Assembly: GCF_000263855.1 (NCBI RefSeq)
Contig: NZ_AJWX01000026.1
Location: 36,746 to 100,745, forward strand
Source of the DNA: Pseudomonas sp. M47T1
Lineage (GTDB): Bacteria > Pseudomonadota > Gammaproteobacteria > Pseudomonadales > Pseudomonadaceae
Reading direction: 5' to 3'
Length of the DNA stretch: 64,000 bases
Shown one piece after another: positions 6,874 to 15,388 of this stretch. Every line of letters starts with the position of its first letter. Position 1 is the stretch's first letter. Made by a program: the position numbers and the translations under genes. Below the pieces are notes generated by a model, which saw nothing but the letters and a program-made list of their open reading frames with translations, ran no database searches and was not told the origin of the DNA.

Positions 6874-8121
6874 ATGGCGCTGCCCTTCCCTCACTGGATC
6901 ACCTGGGGTGTCGCATTGCTCGCCACCCTGGGCATTCTGTTCAGGCCCTGGCGCCTGCCTGAATACGCCTGGGCCGCCGGCGCTGCCCTGCTGCTGGGCG
7001 TGACCGGGCTGGTGCCCTGGCCGGCCGCGTGGGCGGCGGTGGCCAAGGGCACTGACGTTTACCTGTTTCTGATCGGCATGATGGTGCTGGCCGAACTGGC
7101 CCGGCAGAAGGGCTTGTTCGACTGGCTGGCCATGGTTGCCGCCGGCCACGCCAAGGGATCGGCGCCGCGCTTGTTCGACCTTGTGTTCGGGGTAGGCACG
7201 CTGGTGACGGTGCTGCTCTCCAACGACGCCACGGCCGTGGTCCTGACGCCTGCGGTGTACGCTGCGGCCAGGGCGGCCGACGCCGAGCCGTTGCCGTATC
7301 TGTTCGTGTGCGCTTTCATCGCCAATGCCGCCAGCTTCGTGTTGCCCATTTCCAACCCGGCCAACCTGGTGGTGTTCGGCAGTCATATGCCACCGCTCCT
7401 GGAATGGCTCAAGCACTTCGGCCTGCCCTCGCTGGCCGCCATCGTACTGACCTACGGGGTGCTGCGTTTCACCCAACGGCAGCACTTGCGCACACCGCTG
7501 ACCCAGCACTTCAACTTGCAACCGCTGAACCGCAGCGCACGGTTGTGCGCCTGGGGCATTGGCCTCACCGCCGTGCTGTTGCTGACGGCATCGGCACTGG
7601 GTTGGCAATTGGGCCTGCCCACCTTCTGCGCGGGCATGGCCACGCTGTTGGGCGTGCAGTGGCTGGAACGCACCAGCCCTTGGCCGGTACTGCGCCATGT
7701 GGCGTGGGGCGTGTTGCCGCTGGTGGCGGGTTTGTTCGTGCTGGTGGAAGGCTTGACGCTGACCGGGCTGACCACCTGGCTGGCGCAAGAGCTGGCTACC
7801 CTTGCCCGCCAGTCACCGACCCAGGCCGGTTGGCTGGGCGGCGTGGTGATTGGCGTGGCCAGCAACCTGATCAATAACTTGCCCGCAGGCCTGATTGCAG
7901 GTTCCATGAACCACATCGCCGCACTGCCCACCCAGACCACTGCCGCGCTGCTGATCGGCGTTGACCTGGGGCCCAACCTGTCGGTCACCGGTTCCCTGGC
8001 GACCTTGTTGTGGCTGATTGCGGTACGCCGCGAAGGCGGGCATATCAGTGCGCCGGGGTTCCTGCGCGTAGGCGCGCTGGTGATGCCGCCCGCGTTGTTG
8101 GCGGCGCTGGTGCTGGTGTGA
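6874..8121 (+). CDS. ArsB/NhaD-superfamily membrane transporter
   Basis: This is a 415-residue integral membrane protein with around ten to twelve predicted helices. Segments VLLSNDATAVVLTPAV (about 111-126) and FIANAASFVLPISNPANLV (about 148-166) match the two re-entrant cores of ArsB and related ion-transporter proteins, and NLINNLPAGLI with PNLSVTGSLATLLW repeats the pattern in the second half. Family members export arsenite or exchange ions. No arsR, arsC or arsH is adjacent, so arsenite as substrate is only a guess. It begins directly after the WrbA-like gene. Confidence 0.85.
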   Translation: MALPFPHWITWGVALLATLGILFRPWRLPEYAWAAGAALLLGVTGLVPWPAAWAAVAKGTDVYLFLIGMMVLAELARQKGLFDWLAMVAAGHAKGSAPRLFDLVFGVGTLVTVLLSNDATAVVLTPAVYAAARAADAEPLPYLFVCAFIANAASFVLPISNPANLVVFGSHMPPLLEWLKHFGLPSLAAIVLTYGVLRFTQRQHLRTPLTQHFNLQPLNRSARLCAWGIGLTAVLLLTASALGWQLGLPTFCAGMATLLGVQWLERTSPWPVLRHVAWGVLPLVAGLFVLVEGLTLTGLTTWLAQELATLARQSPTQAGWLGGVVIGVASNLINNLPAGLIAGSMNHIAALPTQTTAALLIGVDLGPNLSVTGSLATLLWLIAVRREGGHISAPGFLRVGALVMPPALLAALVLV

Positions 8122-8183
8122 AGTGATGCCCGGGCGCCGCCGTTGGCCGCTACCTGCGCGACTGCCCCCCCCTCAGGCGGGGT

Positions 8184-8675
8184 TCAGCGCACCCGGTAGA
8201 CCTTGACCAACACCGCCTCCCTCTGAGGCTTGAGGCTGGTGAGGCTGCCCACGTACACCGCCTGGTTCAACCAGGCGTACGGCCCCTGCGGCGCCTGGAT
8301 ATTGAGAGTGGAAAACGCGTAGCGATCACTGCCCGTCCCATGCACCAGCACCTGGTTGCGCACGGTCAGCACGGCGCCGTCGTCAGTCTGCATCTCGTAC
8401 ACGGCATCCAGCTGCTTGACGCCATCGGCGCGCAATAACTGCCGATCTGCCCCGCCCCCCAGTACCTTGCCCTTCAAGCCTGCGCCGTGGAATTCACCGC
8501 CGGTGATGGGTACCCGGAAGCGCTCGCCCAAGGGCCCTTTGCCCAGGGTTTCGCGGGGGGCGATGTCGATCACCGCTTCATACACAGGTTCCAGTGCGGG
8601 CGCAGGGTCGGCGGCGCGCGCCAGGGCAACAGGCAGCAAAAGGCTTACGGCGAGCAACAGAGGGTAACGGCGCAT
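8184..8675 (-). CDS. Secreted DUF3237 protein
   Basis: The protein has a clear signal peptide (MRRYPLLLAVSLLLPVALARAAD, cleavage near residue 21) followed by a DUF3237 beta-barrel domain: ERFRVPITGGEFHGAGLKGKVL, then QLDAVYEMQTDDGAVLTV and the C-terminal YVGSLTSLK. The family is uncharacterised. AAGGA lies seven bases before the ATG. It is divergent from the esterase at 8781 and shares a 105-bp control region with it, which contains a perfect 15-bp palindrome, so the two are likely co-regulated. Confidence 0.88.
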   Translation of the reverse strand: MRRYPLLLAVSLLLPVALARAADPAPALEPVYEAVIDIAPRETLGKGPLGERFRVPITGGEFHGAGLKGKVLGGGADRQLLRADGVKQLDAVYEMQTDDGAVLTVRNQVLVHGTGSDRYAFSTLNIQAPQGPYAWLNQAVYVGSLTSLKPQREAVLVKVYRVR

Positions 8676-8725
8676 GGGATCATCCTTTGATGTTGTTGCA
8701 GGAAAGCAGGTTGACCAGCAAACTA

Positions 8726-8740
8726 GTTAATAGTATTAAC
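8726..8740. promoter_or_regulatory. Perfect palindrome, probable operator
   Basis: GTTAATAGTATTAAC is a perfect inverted repeat with one central base, midway between the divergent DUF3237 and esterase genes. It is AT-rich in a GC-rich genome, as operators often are. The segment TATTAACCAT (8734-8743) recurs exactly at 11894-11903 in front of the porin gene. The binding protein is not known and no regulator gene lies beside it. Confidence 0.55.
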
Positions 8741-8780
8741 CATATTGCTGACCCTACGACAACAACAAAAGGAATTTCCC

Positions 8781-10409
8781 GTGAAGCGATCGCTCGCTCC
8801 CGTTTCGACACTGGCGTTGCTCAGCCTGTGCGCGAGCCTGCCCGTGCTGGCCGATGACGCCCAACGCTGCACCGCCCTGAGCAGCAACGACCCGGCCGTC
8901 AGCCTCAGCCTGCACCAGTGGGTAGCGGCCGGCCAGTTGCCCCAGGCCAACCCTGGGCGCGCGGCATTGACCGGCGCCGCCCTGAGCAAGGCGGCCATGC
9001 CCGCGCATTGCCTGGTGCAAGGCGTGATCGGGGCGCGTACCGGCGCTGACGGCCAGGCCTACGGCAGCCATTTCGAATTGCGCCTGCCCAGCCCGTGGAA
9101 CGGCCGGTTCCTGTTCCAGGGCGGCGGCGGCATGGATGGCGTGGTGGGCCAGGCGCTGGGCGCCATTCCGTTTCGCGGTGCCAGCGCCCTGCCCGCGCTG
9201 GACCGCGGTTATGCGGTGGTGGTCACCGATTCCGGGCACACCGGCAAGGACAACAGCGACGCGCGTTTCGGCCTCGATCAGCAAGCGCGCCTGGACTATG
9301 CCTACGCCGCCATCGGCAGCGTCACGACTCAGGCCAAGGCGTTGATCCTGGCGTATTACGGCAAGGCGCCCCGGCACAGCGTGTTCATGGGCTGCTCCAA
9401 CGGTGGACGCTCGGCGCTGATGGCTGCGCAACGCTACCCCACCCAGTTCGACGGCATCATCGCCGGCAACCCTGGCCTGCGCCTGAGCCGAGCCGCCGTG
9501 GCACAGGCCTGGGACACCCAGGCCTTCAGCCGCGTGGCACCGCGCACCGCCGAGGGCCAGCCGATCCTGGCCCAGGCCTTGACCCAGGCCGACCAGGACC
9601 TGATTGCCAAGGCCGTGCTGGCGCGCTGCGACGGGCTGGACGGGCTCAAGGACGGCAGTATCGACGCCATGAGCCACTGCCGTTTCGACCCTGCCGTGCT
9701 GGCCTGTGCGGCGGGCCAGGCCTCGGGCTGCCTGAGCCAGGCCAAGGTCGACGCCCTGCACGCCGTGTTCAATGGCGCCCATGACAGTCACGGCCAGGCG
9801 TTGTACAGCGACTGGCCCTGGGACGCCGGCATTGCCTCCGATGGCTGGCGCGTGTGGAAACTGGGCACCAGCGCCACCGCCAAGGCCAACGCGCGCAATG
9901 CCACGCTGACGCCAGGTTCCCTGGGGTATTATTTCATGACACCGGCGCAGCCCCACCTGGACATGAGCCAGTTCAATTTCGACCAGGCGGTCGAAACCAC
10001 CGCGCAGACCGGCGCCATCAACGATGCCGTGGCTACTCAGTACAGCACCTTCACCCGGGGCGGTGGCAAGTTGCTGGTGGTACAGGGCAACAGCGACCCG
10101 GTGTTCTCCGCCAATGACCTGCGCCGCTACTGGGCGCAATTGACGTCCGATAACGGCGGCCGCCCGCAGACCGAGCAATGGGCCCGGCTGTTCATGGTGC
10201 CCGGCATGACCCATTGCGGCGACGGCCCGGCGCTGGATGATTTCGACCCTTTGACCGCGATGGAAACCTGGCAGGACAAACAGCAACCGCCCGCCCGGCT
10301 GATGGCCCGTGGCAGCGCGTTCCCGGGGCGTGTGCGGCCGCTGTGCGCCTACCCGCAGGAAGCCCATTATCAGGGCCATGATGACGTGTTTGCCTGCCAG
10401 GAGCCCTAG
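8781..10409 (+). CDS. Tannase/feruloyl-esterase family hydrolase, secreted
   Basis: This 542-residue protein begins at a GTG with AAAAGGAA upstream; an upstream TTG in frame would place the signal peptide too far inside. It has a signal peptide (LAPVSTLALLSLCASLPVLAD), the nucleophile motif GCSNGGRSALMAAQRYP around residue 200, and near the C-terminus VPGMTHCGDGP, whose His-Cys pairs with the Cys before the serine in the CS-D-HC architecture of tannases. The family hydrolyses aromatic carboxylic esters such as gallate or ferulate esters. The OprD porin at 10552 may take up the product. Confidence 0.9.
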   Translation: MKRSLAPVSTLALLSLCASLPVLADDAQRCTALSSNDPAVSLSLHQWVAAGQLPQANPGRAALTGAALSKAAMPAHCLVQGVIGARTGADGQAYGSHFELRLPSPWNGRFLFQGGGGMDGVVGQALGAIPFRGASALPALDRGYAVVVTDSGHTGKDNSDARFGLDQQARLDYAYAAIGSVTTQAKALILAYYGKAPRHSVFMGCSNGGRSALMAAQRYPTQFDGIIAGNPGLRLSRAAVAQAWDTQAFSRVAPRTAEGQPILAQALTQADQDLIAKAVLARCDGLDGLKDGSIDAMSHCRFDPAVLACAAGQASGCLSQAKVDALHAVFNGAHDSHGQALYSDWPWDAGIASDGWRVWKLGTSATAKANARNATLTPGSLGYYFMTPAQPHLDMSQFNFDQAVETTAQTGAINDAVATQYSTFTRGGGKLLVVQGNSDPVFSANDLRRYWAQLTSDNGGRPQTEQWARLFMVPGMTHCGDGPALDDFDPLTAMETWQDKQQPPARLMARGSAFPGRVRPLCAYPQEAHYQGHDDVFACQEP

Positions 10410-10444
10410 GCTCTGTAGCGCCCACAAGGTTTGCACCTTCAGAT

Positions 10445-10536
10445 GCAGCCGCTGCCGCCAGGCGGCGCGGGCCACTGGCCACGCTGGAGATCTCCAGCGC
10501 CCATCAGGGCCAGCACAGCCTGCGGCAGCGGCTACC
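10445..10536. repeat. REP pair around a palindrome
   Basis: The left arm GCAGCCGCTGCCGCCAGGCG faces the right arm CCTGCGGCAGCGGCTAC. Between them lies a perfect 18-bp palindrome, CGCTGGAGATCTCCAGCG (10482-10499). It separates two convergent genes, the esterase and the porin, and may serve as a bidirectional transcript end. Confidence 0.8.
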
Positions 10537-10551
10537 CCGTGCACTGCGCCA

Positions 10552-11808
10552 TCAGAACAGCTTGATCGGGTAGCCTACGGTCAACCGCGTCTCGTCCAGG
10601 CTGCTCTGGAACGTTGAGCGCAGGCTGTACAGGCTCACCGACACGCTCAGGTCGCGCCAGCGGCCGGACTGCACCACGTAGCGCATGTTGAAGTCACGCT
10701 CCCATTCGTGACCGTTCAGGGCGTTGCTGCGCTGCACATCCCAACCATGGATGTACTTGGCACTGGCCACCAGGCCGGGCACGCCGCTGGCGGCAAAATC
10801 GTAGTCGTAGCGCACCTGCCAGGAACGCTCGTGGGCATAGCCGAAGAGGTTGTTGACGTGGTTGGTCATCACCGTGGGGCTGTCCTGCAGCCCGACAAAA
10901 TCGTCCTTGCCGAACAACCGCTGGTAGCCCAGCAGGAACGTGTGCCCCGACTGCCGCCAACTGAGCCCGGTGTAACCGGCACGGTTGTCAAGGTGGCCGG
11001 CCTTGGCCGCCCCCTGTTCGGTGCTCACGTACCAACCCCAGTCCAGGCGCAGCATACCATTGCCCATGGGCTGGTCGTAGGTGAAGCGGTACAGGTCCTG
11101 GGCGTAGATGTCCTTCAATTCGGCGTGCCAGTAAGCCAGTTGCAGGCGCCCGTCCACCAGGTGGAACTCGCTGCCCAGGTATTCGAAATAATCGCCGTCG
11201 ATGCTGCTGCCGTGCATGTGCAGCTTTTCCTGATGGGTGGAGTCCCGGTTGCTGAAGGTGTCCAGGTGCCCGCCATACAAGGTGGCCCACTTAACCGGGT
11301 CTGACACCGCCGTGGTGCCCACGTAGGTCTGCGGCAACAGCCGTGCGTCATTGGTGCGTACCACCGGTGTGCTGGGCATCTGTTCGCCCACCTTCACCAG
11401 CGTATGGAAACCCTTGAACTTGACCGCCCCGCCCAGCCGCCCGTATTCGGCGGGTGCGCCACTGGCCGTCTTGGGCAACAACCCGGAACCGGCGGTACCC
11501 GGGCCGCTGTCCAGGCGCACGCCCCACTTGCCGACGACCTCCACGGCCACGCCGACAACGCCTGGGGTAAAGCCCGAACTGCCTTGCAGGATGAAGCCTT
11601 CGGCCCACTCCTGGCGCTTGTTCTGGCTGGCATCGCTGTTCTTGAAATTACCCTGGTAAAACGCGTTGCGGGTATTGAGGGTAGCGGTGGCATCGTCGAG
11701 CAAACCCTCGGCGTGCACCCACCCGCCGGGTGCAAGGCAGCCCACACTGAAGGTGACGGCCAGGGTGCAGACGCACTGCGGCCTGCGCGGCATGAAAGGC
11801 TTTGCCAT
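10552..11808 (-). CDS. OprD-family outer-membrane porin
   Basis: OprD-family proteins are 18-stranded Pseudomonas porins for amino acids or aromatic acids. This one begins at the ATG at 11808 with a signal peptide ending near HAEGLLDDA, and it has typical motifs such as RNAFYQGNFK, QEWAEGFILQGSSGFTPG and the closing strand TRLTVGYPIKLF with a terminal aromatic residue. The length is usual for the family. The esterase lies next door, convergent, and the same TATTAACCAT motif lies upstream of both, which suggests uptake of the aromatic acid the esterase releases. Substrate is inferred only. Confidence 0.9.
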   Translation of the reverse strand: MAKPFMPRRPQCVCTLAVTFSVGCLAPGGWVHAEGLLDDATATLNTRNAFYQGNFKNSDASQNKRQEWAEGFILQGSSGFTPGVVGVAVEVVGKWGVRLDSGPGTAGSGLLPKTASGAPAEYGRLGGAVKFKGFHTLVKVGEQMPSTPVVRTNDARLLPQTYVGTTAVSDPVKWATLYGGHLDTFSNRDSTHQEKLHMHGSSIDGDYFEYLGSEFHLVDGRLQLAYWHAELKDIYAQDLYRFTYDQPMGNGMLRLDWGWYVSTEQGAAKAGHLDNRAGYTGLSWRQSGHTFLLGYQRLFGKDDFVGLQDSPTVMTNHVNNLFGYAHERSWQVRYDYDFAASGVPGLVASAKYIHGWDVQRSNALNGHEWERDFNMRYVVQSGRWRDLSVSVSLYSLRSTFQSSLDETRLTVGYPIKLF

Positions 11809-11885
11809 GGGGGATCTGACTCCGTTTATTGTTTTTGTCGGAACACGGTCGAGCACGCTCGACACCCACGGAGTATGAACAACCG

Positions 11886-11916
11886 ATTAACATTATTAAC
11901 CATTAATAACATTAAC
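11886..11916. promoter_or_regulatory. AT-rich TTAA repeat cluster upstream of the porin
   Basis: ATTAAC occurs three times (11886-11891, 11895-11900 and 11911-11916), and TATTAACCATTAATA (11894-11908) is an inverted repeat with a 3-bp centre. The core TATTAACCAT is identical to part of the operator-like site at 8726. It lies about 80 bp upstream of the porin start, in the gap shared with the GNAT gene. A common regulator for porin and esterase is the likely meaning. Confidence 0.45.
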
Positions 11917-11998
11917 TGTTCGCTGATCGCCCGCTATGTGGTCGGCGGCCGCGAAGCGGGCTGGTACACTGCCTCATCGCTTTTGCCCAAGGACTGCC

Positions 11999-12562
11999 AT
12001 GATCCACTTCCGCCCCATGACCGACGCTGACTTCGAAGCGTTCTGGCCCACCTTCCAGGCCGTGGTTGCCGCCCGCGAAACCTATGCCTATGACCCGGCC
12101 GTCACGACTGAGCAGGCTCGCCAGTTGTGGATGGGCCTGCCCCTGCACACGCTGGTGGCCGAGGAAGACGGCGTGCTGCTGGGCAGTTATTACCTGAAGG
12201 CCAACGCCGCCGGCCCCGGCAGCCACGTGTGCAACTGTGGCTACATGGTGACCGAGGCCGCCCGCGGCCGTGGCGTGGCGCGGCTGATGTGCGAACACTC
12301 GCAGCAATTGGCACGGGACAGCGGCTTCCAGGCCATGCAGTTCAACTCGGTAGTGGCCACCAACGAGGTGGCTGTGGCGCTGTGGACCAAGCTTGGCTTC
12401 GACACCGTGGGGCGCCTGCCCAAGGCCTACCGGCACGCCCGCCTGGGCCTGGTGGACTGCCTGGTGATGTACAAGTGGCTGGCCGTCGAAGCCCCGCAGC
12501 CGATGCTGATTGGCCGCAAGAACATCGAATCGGTGGTCTCGCGCCCACGTCGCAAGCCCTGA
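11999..12562 (+). CDS. GNAT-family N-acetyltransferase
   Basis: This 187-residue protein shows the GNAT fold: MIHFRPMTDADFEAFWP at the start, the acetyl-CoA loop VTEAARGRGVARLM at about 83-96, then FNSVVATNEVAVALWTKLGF. GNAT enzymes transfer an acetyl group from acetyl-CoA to an amine; the substrate is not indicated. The ATG has AAGGA seven bases upstream. The last 25 residues form a basic tail beyond the catalytic domain. Confidence 0.88.
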   Translation: MIHFRPMTDADFEAFWPTFQAVVAARETYAYDPAVTTEQARQLWMGLPLHTLVAEEDGVLLGSYYLKANAAGPGSHVCNCGYMVTEAARGRGVARLMCEHSQQLARDSGFQAMQFNSVVATNEVAVALWTKLGFDTVGRLPKAYRHARLGLVDCLVMYKWLAVEAPQPMLIGRKNIESVVSRPRRKP

Positions 12563-12766
12563 CGATTCAAGCGGCGAAGGACAAATTTGATAAACCCCGG
12601 CATTGATGCCACTCTCGGGTTATCCGGTTTTTTCACTCATCGTCATCCGGCTAAAAGGGAGGCTTTTCTTCTGTCGTGCAGCAGTACCGGCCCATGCCAG
12701 GCCGGATTCAGACCGTTTGAATGAAGCCAGCCGCGGCTTGGCTCCATTGCTCTCAAGGAATGTGCA

Positions 12767-14143
12767 ATGACTCAACAACGCCACGTAATCAATGCATCCG
12801 TCAGCCCCAAGGGCAGCCTGGAAACCCTGTCACAACGCGAAGTGCAGCAACTGAGCGAAGCGGGTTCGGGCAGCATCTACACCCTCTTCCGCCAGTGCGC
12901 GCTGGCTATCCTCAATACCGGCGCCCACATCGACAATGCCAAGACCATCCTGGACGCCTACCAGGACTTTGAAGTGCGCATCCACCAGCAGGACCGCGGC
13001 GTTCGCCTGGAACTGCTCAATGCCCCCGCCGACGCCTTCGTCGACGGCGAGATGATTGCCAGTACCCGCGAAATGCTCTTCAGCGCCCTGCGCGACATCG
13101 TCTACACCGAGAACGAGCTGGACAGTTCGCGCATCGACCTCAGTACCTCGCAAGGCATCACCGACTATGTCTTCCACCTGCTGCGCAACGCCCGCACCCT
13201 GCGTGCCGGCGTCGAGCCGAAGATGGTGGTGTGCTGGGGTGGCCACTCCATCAACAGCGACGAATACAAGTACACCAAGAAAGTGGGCCACGAACTGGGC
13301 CTGCGTAAACTGGACATTTGCACCGGTTGCGGCCCTGGCGTGATGAAGGGGCCGATGAAGGGCGCCACCATTGCCCACGCCAAGCAACGCATGAGCGGTG
13401 GCCGCTACCTGGGCCTGACCGAGCCCGGCATCATTGCCGCCGAAGCGCCCAACCCGATTGTCAACGAACTGGTAATCCTGCCCGACATCGAAAAGCGCCT
13501 GGAAGCCTTCGTGCGTGTGGGCCACGGCATCATCATTTTCCCCGGTGGCGCTGGCACGGCCGAAGAGTTCCTGTACCTGCTGGGCATTCTGATGCACCCG
13601 GACAACGCCGGCCTGCCGTTCCCGGTGGTACTGACCGGGCCACGCAGCGCAGCGCCGTACCTGGAGCAACTGCACGCCTTCGTCGGCGCCACCCTGGGCG
13701 AAGCGGCGCAGCGTCACTACCAGATCATCATCGATGACCCGGTGGAAGTGGCCCGGCACATGACCCAGGGCCTGAAGGACGTGAAGCTGTTCCGTCGCGA
13801 GCGCAACGACGCCTTTCACTTCAACTGGCTGCTGAAGATCGAGGAAGGCTTCCAGCGCCCCTTCGACCCTACCCACGCCAACATGGCCAGCCTGCAACTG
13901 AGCCGCAGCCTGCCGCCCCACGAACTGGCCGCCAACCTGCGCCGTGCGTTCTCCGGCATCGTCGCCGGCAACGTCAAGGACAAGGGTATCCGCCTGATCG
14001 AGAAACATGGGCCGTACGAGATCCACGGCGACGCCGAGATCATGCAACCCCTGGACCGCCTGCTGAACGCCTTCGTGGAACAGCACCGGATGAAACTGCC
14101 CGGCGGCGCGGCCTACGTGCCCTGCTACCGTGTAGCCCAGTAA
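12767..14143 (+). CDS. ppnN: Pyrimidine/purine nucleotide 5'-monophosphate nucleosidase
   Basis: PpnN (YgdH) cleaves nucleoside monophosphates into base and ribose 5-phosphate and is activated by (p)ppGpp in E. coli. This 458-residue protein matches the full-length family. The LOG-type core is clear: CTGCGPGVMKGPMKGATIAHA near residues 184-204 and IIFPGGAGTAEEFLY near 258-272, the phosphate-binding loop. Extra N- and C-terminal domains distinguish PpnN from short LOG proteins. CAAGGA precedes the ATG. Confidence 0.93.
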   Translation: MTQQRHVINASVSPKGSLETLSQREVQQLSEAGSGSIYTLFRQCALAILNTGAHIDNAKTILDAYQDFEVRIHQQDRGVRLELLNAPADAFVDGEMIASTREMLFSALRDIVYTENELDSSRIDLSTSQGITDYVFHLLRNARTLRAGVEPKMVVCWGGHSINSDEYKYTKKVGHELGLRKLDICTGCGPGVMKGPMKGATIAHAKQRMSGGRYLGLTEPGIIAAEAPNPIVNELVILPDIEKRLEAFVRVGHGIIIFPGGAGTAEEFLYLLGILMHPDNAGLPFPVVLTGPRSAAPYLEQLHAFVGATLGEAAQRHYQIIIDDPVEVARHMTQGLKDVKLFRRERNDAFHFNWLLKIEEGFQRPFDPTHANMASLQLSRSLPPHELAANLRRAFSGIVAGNVKDKGIRLIEKHGPYEIHGDAEIMQPLDRLLNAFVEQHRMKLPGGAAYVPCYRVAQ

Positions 14144-14214
14144 CCGGCGCAGCCTCACGGCCGCTGCCACCCCCCCGGAGCTGCCCCTAGGCCGGCGCTT
14201 CGGGGCGGCCATCC

Positions 14215-14305
14215 GCCGCCAGGCTGCGAAAAGGTCAGCAGGATCTTCAGCCGTGTCATGTCCATCGCGGGCCCGCAGTGCAGGCCTTCGCAGCCTGCGG
14301 CAGCT
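14215..14305. repeat. Long palindromic repeat, copy 1 of two
   Basis: This 91-bp segment starts GCCGCCAGGCTGCGA and ends CTTCGCAGCCTGCGGCAGCT, so its ends form a long hairpin. It matches 35995-36086 at roughly 80 of 92 positions by eye, including the inner GGTGTCATGT/CGTGTCATGT core. Further GC-rich palindromes lie just upstream (14158-14210). No gene is seen between 14144 and 14427. Confidence 0.75.
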
Positions 14306-14427
14306 CCGGAGGCAGGATGGGCGATGTATCAATTGCATCGATAACCACCATCGCACGCATCGTCTTCCGCTCAACCACCAGCGGCGTACCATCACTCCCA
14401 TACACCACGTATCGGGAGGACCTGACC

Positions 14428-14532
14428 ATGTTCATTCACCTGCTAACCTGCCTGGCATTGACCGCCGTCACCCTGCATCTGTTCGTGCTTCGCGTGGTGG
14501 ACATGGCGCGCGCCGCCACCACTAGCAACTAG
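14428..14532 (+). CDS. Small membrane peptide (34 aa)
   Basis: The ORF has a strong ribosome-binding site (GGGAGGA) and encodes one hydrophobic helix, FIHLLTCLALTAVTLHLFVL, with a short charged tail. Such single-helix peptides are common in Pseudomonas but this one is not recognised. The good translation signal and composition argue for a real gene. Confidence 0.45.
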   Translation: MFIHLLTCLALTAVTLHLFVLRVVDMARAATTSN

Positions 14533-14647
14533 CCATCAGCGCGCACATGCAAAATCGTTCACTTGAGTTTCACCCGCGCGGGCTCGAAGCTCAGCCCAAG
14601 CCGATATCGACCGTGTCGATGATTGCCACTGCCCCGGAGCCTGCCCG

Positions 14648-14905
14648 ATGATCCGTCCTGTCACCCTGCATGTCAGTTTTCCCCGCTTCGGCAAAAACTA
14701 TTACGTACAAGACGTGGTGTCGCGCAAGGCACCGCTGCAGCTTATTTCCAACAACGGCTTCGACTCGGTGCTGATGCCCCAGGCCACCCAGCATTTCAGC
14801 AATGAAGTGGTAGGGCTGAACGATCAGTTCCGCTTTCTCAACAACATCCTCGTCGCCCATTTGCTCGATACGTCGAACGGTACCCGCGGCAGCGCGCACG
14901 CTTGA
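14648..14905 (+). CDS. Uncharacterised small protein (85 aa)
   Basis: The protein starts MIRPVTLHVSFPRFGKNYYV and has no signal peptide, membrane helix or known motif. GGAG lies eight bases before the ATG and codon use matches neighbouring genes. I do not recognise a family. It stands alone between two other small genes. Confidence 0.5.
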   Translation: MIRPVTLHVSFPRFGKNYYVQDVVSRKAPLQLISNNGFDSVLMPQATQHFSNEVVGLNDQFRFLNNILVAHLLDTSNGTRGSAHA

Positions 14906-15003
14906 GCCGTTGCCAGCATTTGTAATGATTTGGATACCTTGATTAGCTTGCTATCCATTCAGCCCCTTCGCAGAATTACGCCCCTTTTCAATGAGTTAAT
15001 GAA

Positions 15004-15324
15004 ATGCGCATTCTTTCCGCCCTGGTACTTTCCCTGAGCCTGTGCAGCACCGCCGCCCTGGCCAATGACGTGGTCGGCGCTGTCGTCGGCGCCGCTGGCG
15101 GCGCAGTGGTCGGCAACCAGGTAGGCGGCACCCAGGGTGCAGTCATCGGCGGCGTGGCCGGTGGCGTGTTGGGCGTGGCCGTTTCCAGCCTGCTGGATCA
15201 CGACCACGGCGGTCATCACCACGACCACGGCGGCCCGGCCCCGATGCCCATGCACGGCGGCCCTGGCCCAGGCCACGGCCCGGAGCACTACCATCACGAA
15301 GGCGAAGGCGGCCCACGCCCCTGA
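15004..15324 (+). CDS. Glycine-zipper envelope protein with His-rich tail
   Basis: A signal peptide (cleavage after ALA near residue 20) is followed by a glycine-zipper segment (VVGAVVGAAGGAVVGNQVGG and GAVIGGVAGGVLGVAV, residues 23-60), then a tail rich in His, Gly and Pro (DHDHGGHHHDHGG and GHGPEHYHHEGEGG). Glycine zippers insert into or pack within membranes. The His-rich tail could bind metal ions; no function is established. A strong terminator follows the stop. Confidence 0.85.
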   Translation: MRILSALVLSLSLCSTAALANDVVGAVVGAAGGAVVGNQVGGTQGAVIGGVAGGVLGVAVSSLLDHDHGGHHHDHGGPAPMPMHGGPGPGHGPEHYHHEGEGGPRP

Positions 15325-15326
15325 TG

Positions 15327-15354
15327 AAAAAACCCGGCGAAAGCCGGGTTTTTT
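15327..15354 (+). terminator. Rho-independent terminator
   Basis: AAAAAACCCGGC pairs with GCCGGGTTTTTT across a GAAA loop. The hairpin starts three bases after the stop of the glycine-zipper gene. The symmetry and A/T runs on both sides let it serve the convergent DUF3313 gene also. Confidence 0.92.
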
Positions 15355-15388
15355 ATGATCGCTGCGTCGGGCCCAAGGGCGATATCGA

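Noticed and set aside
6214..7788. Long minus-strand open frame (524 codons)
   Set aside because: It lies opposite the WrbA-like and ArsB-like genes, is rich in Gln, His, Gly and Arg as expected from GC-rich antisense frames, and has no recognisable motif.
8754..10544. Minus-strand open frame of 596 codons opposite the esterase
   Set aside because: The esterase strand carries a signal peptide and full catalytic motifs; the opposite frame has only antisense-type composition.
12830..14401. Minus-strand open frame of 523 codons opposite ppnN
   Set aside because: ppnN is complete and conserved; the opposite frame shows no domain and runs through the repeat region.
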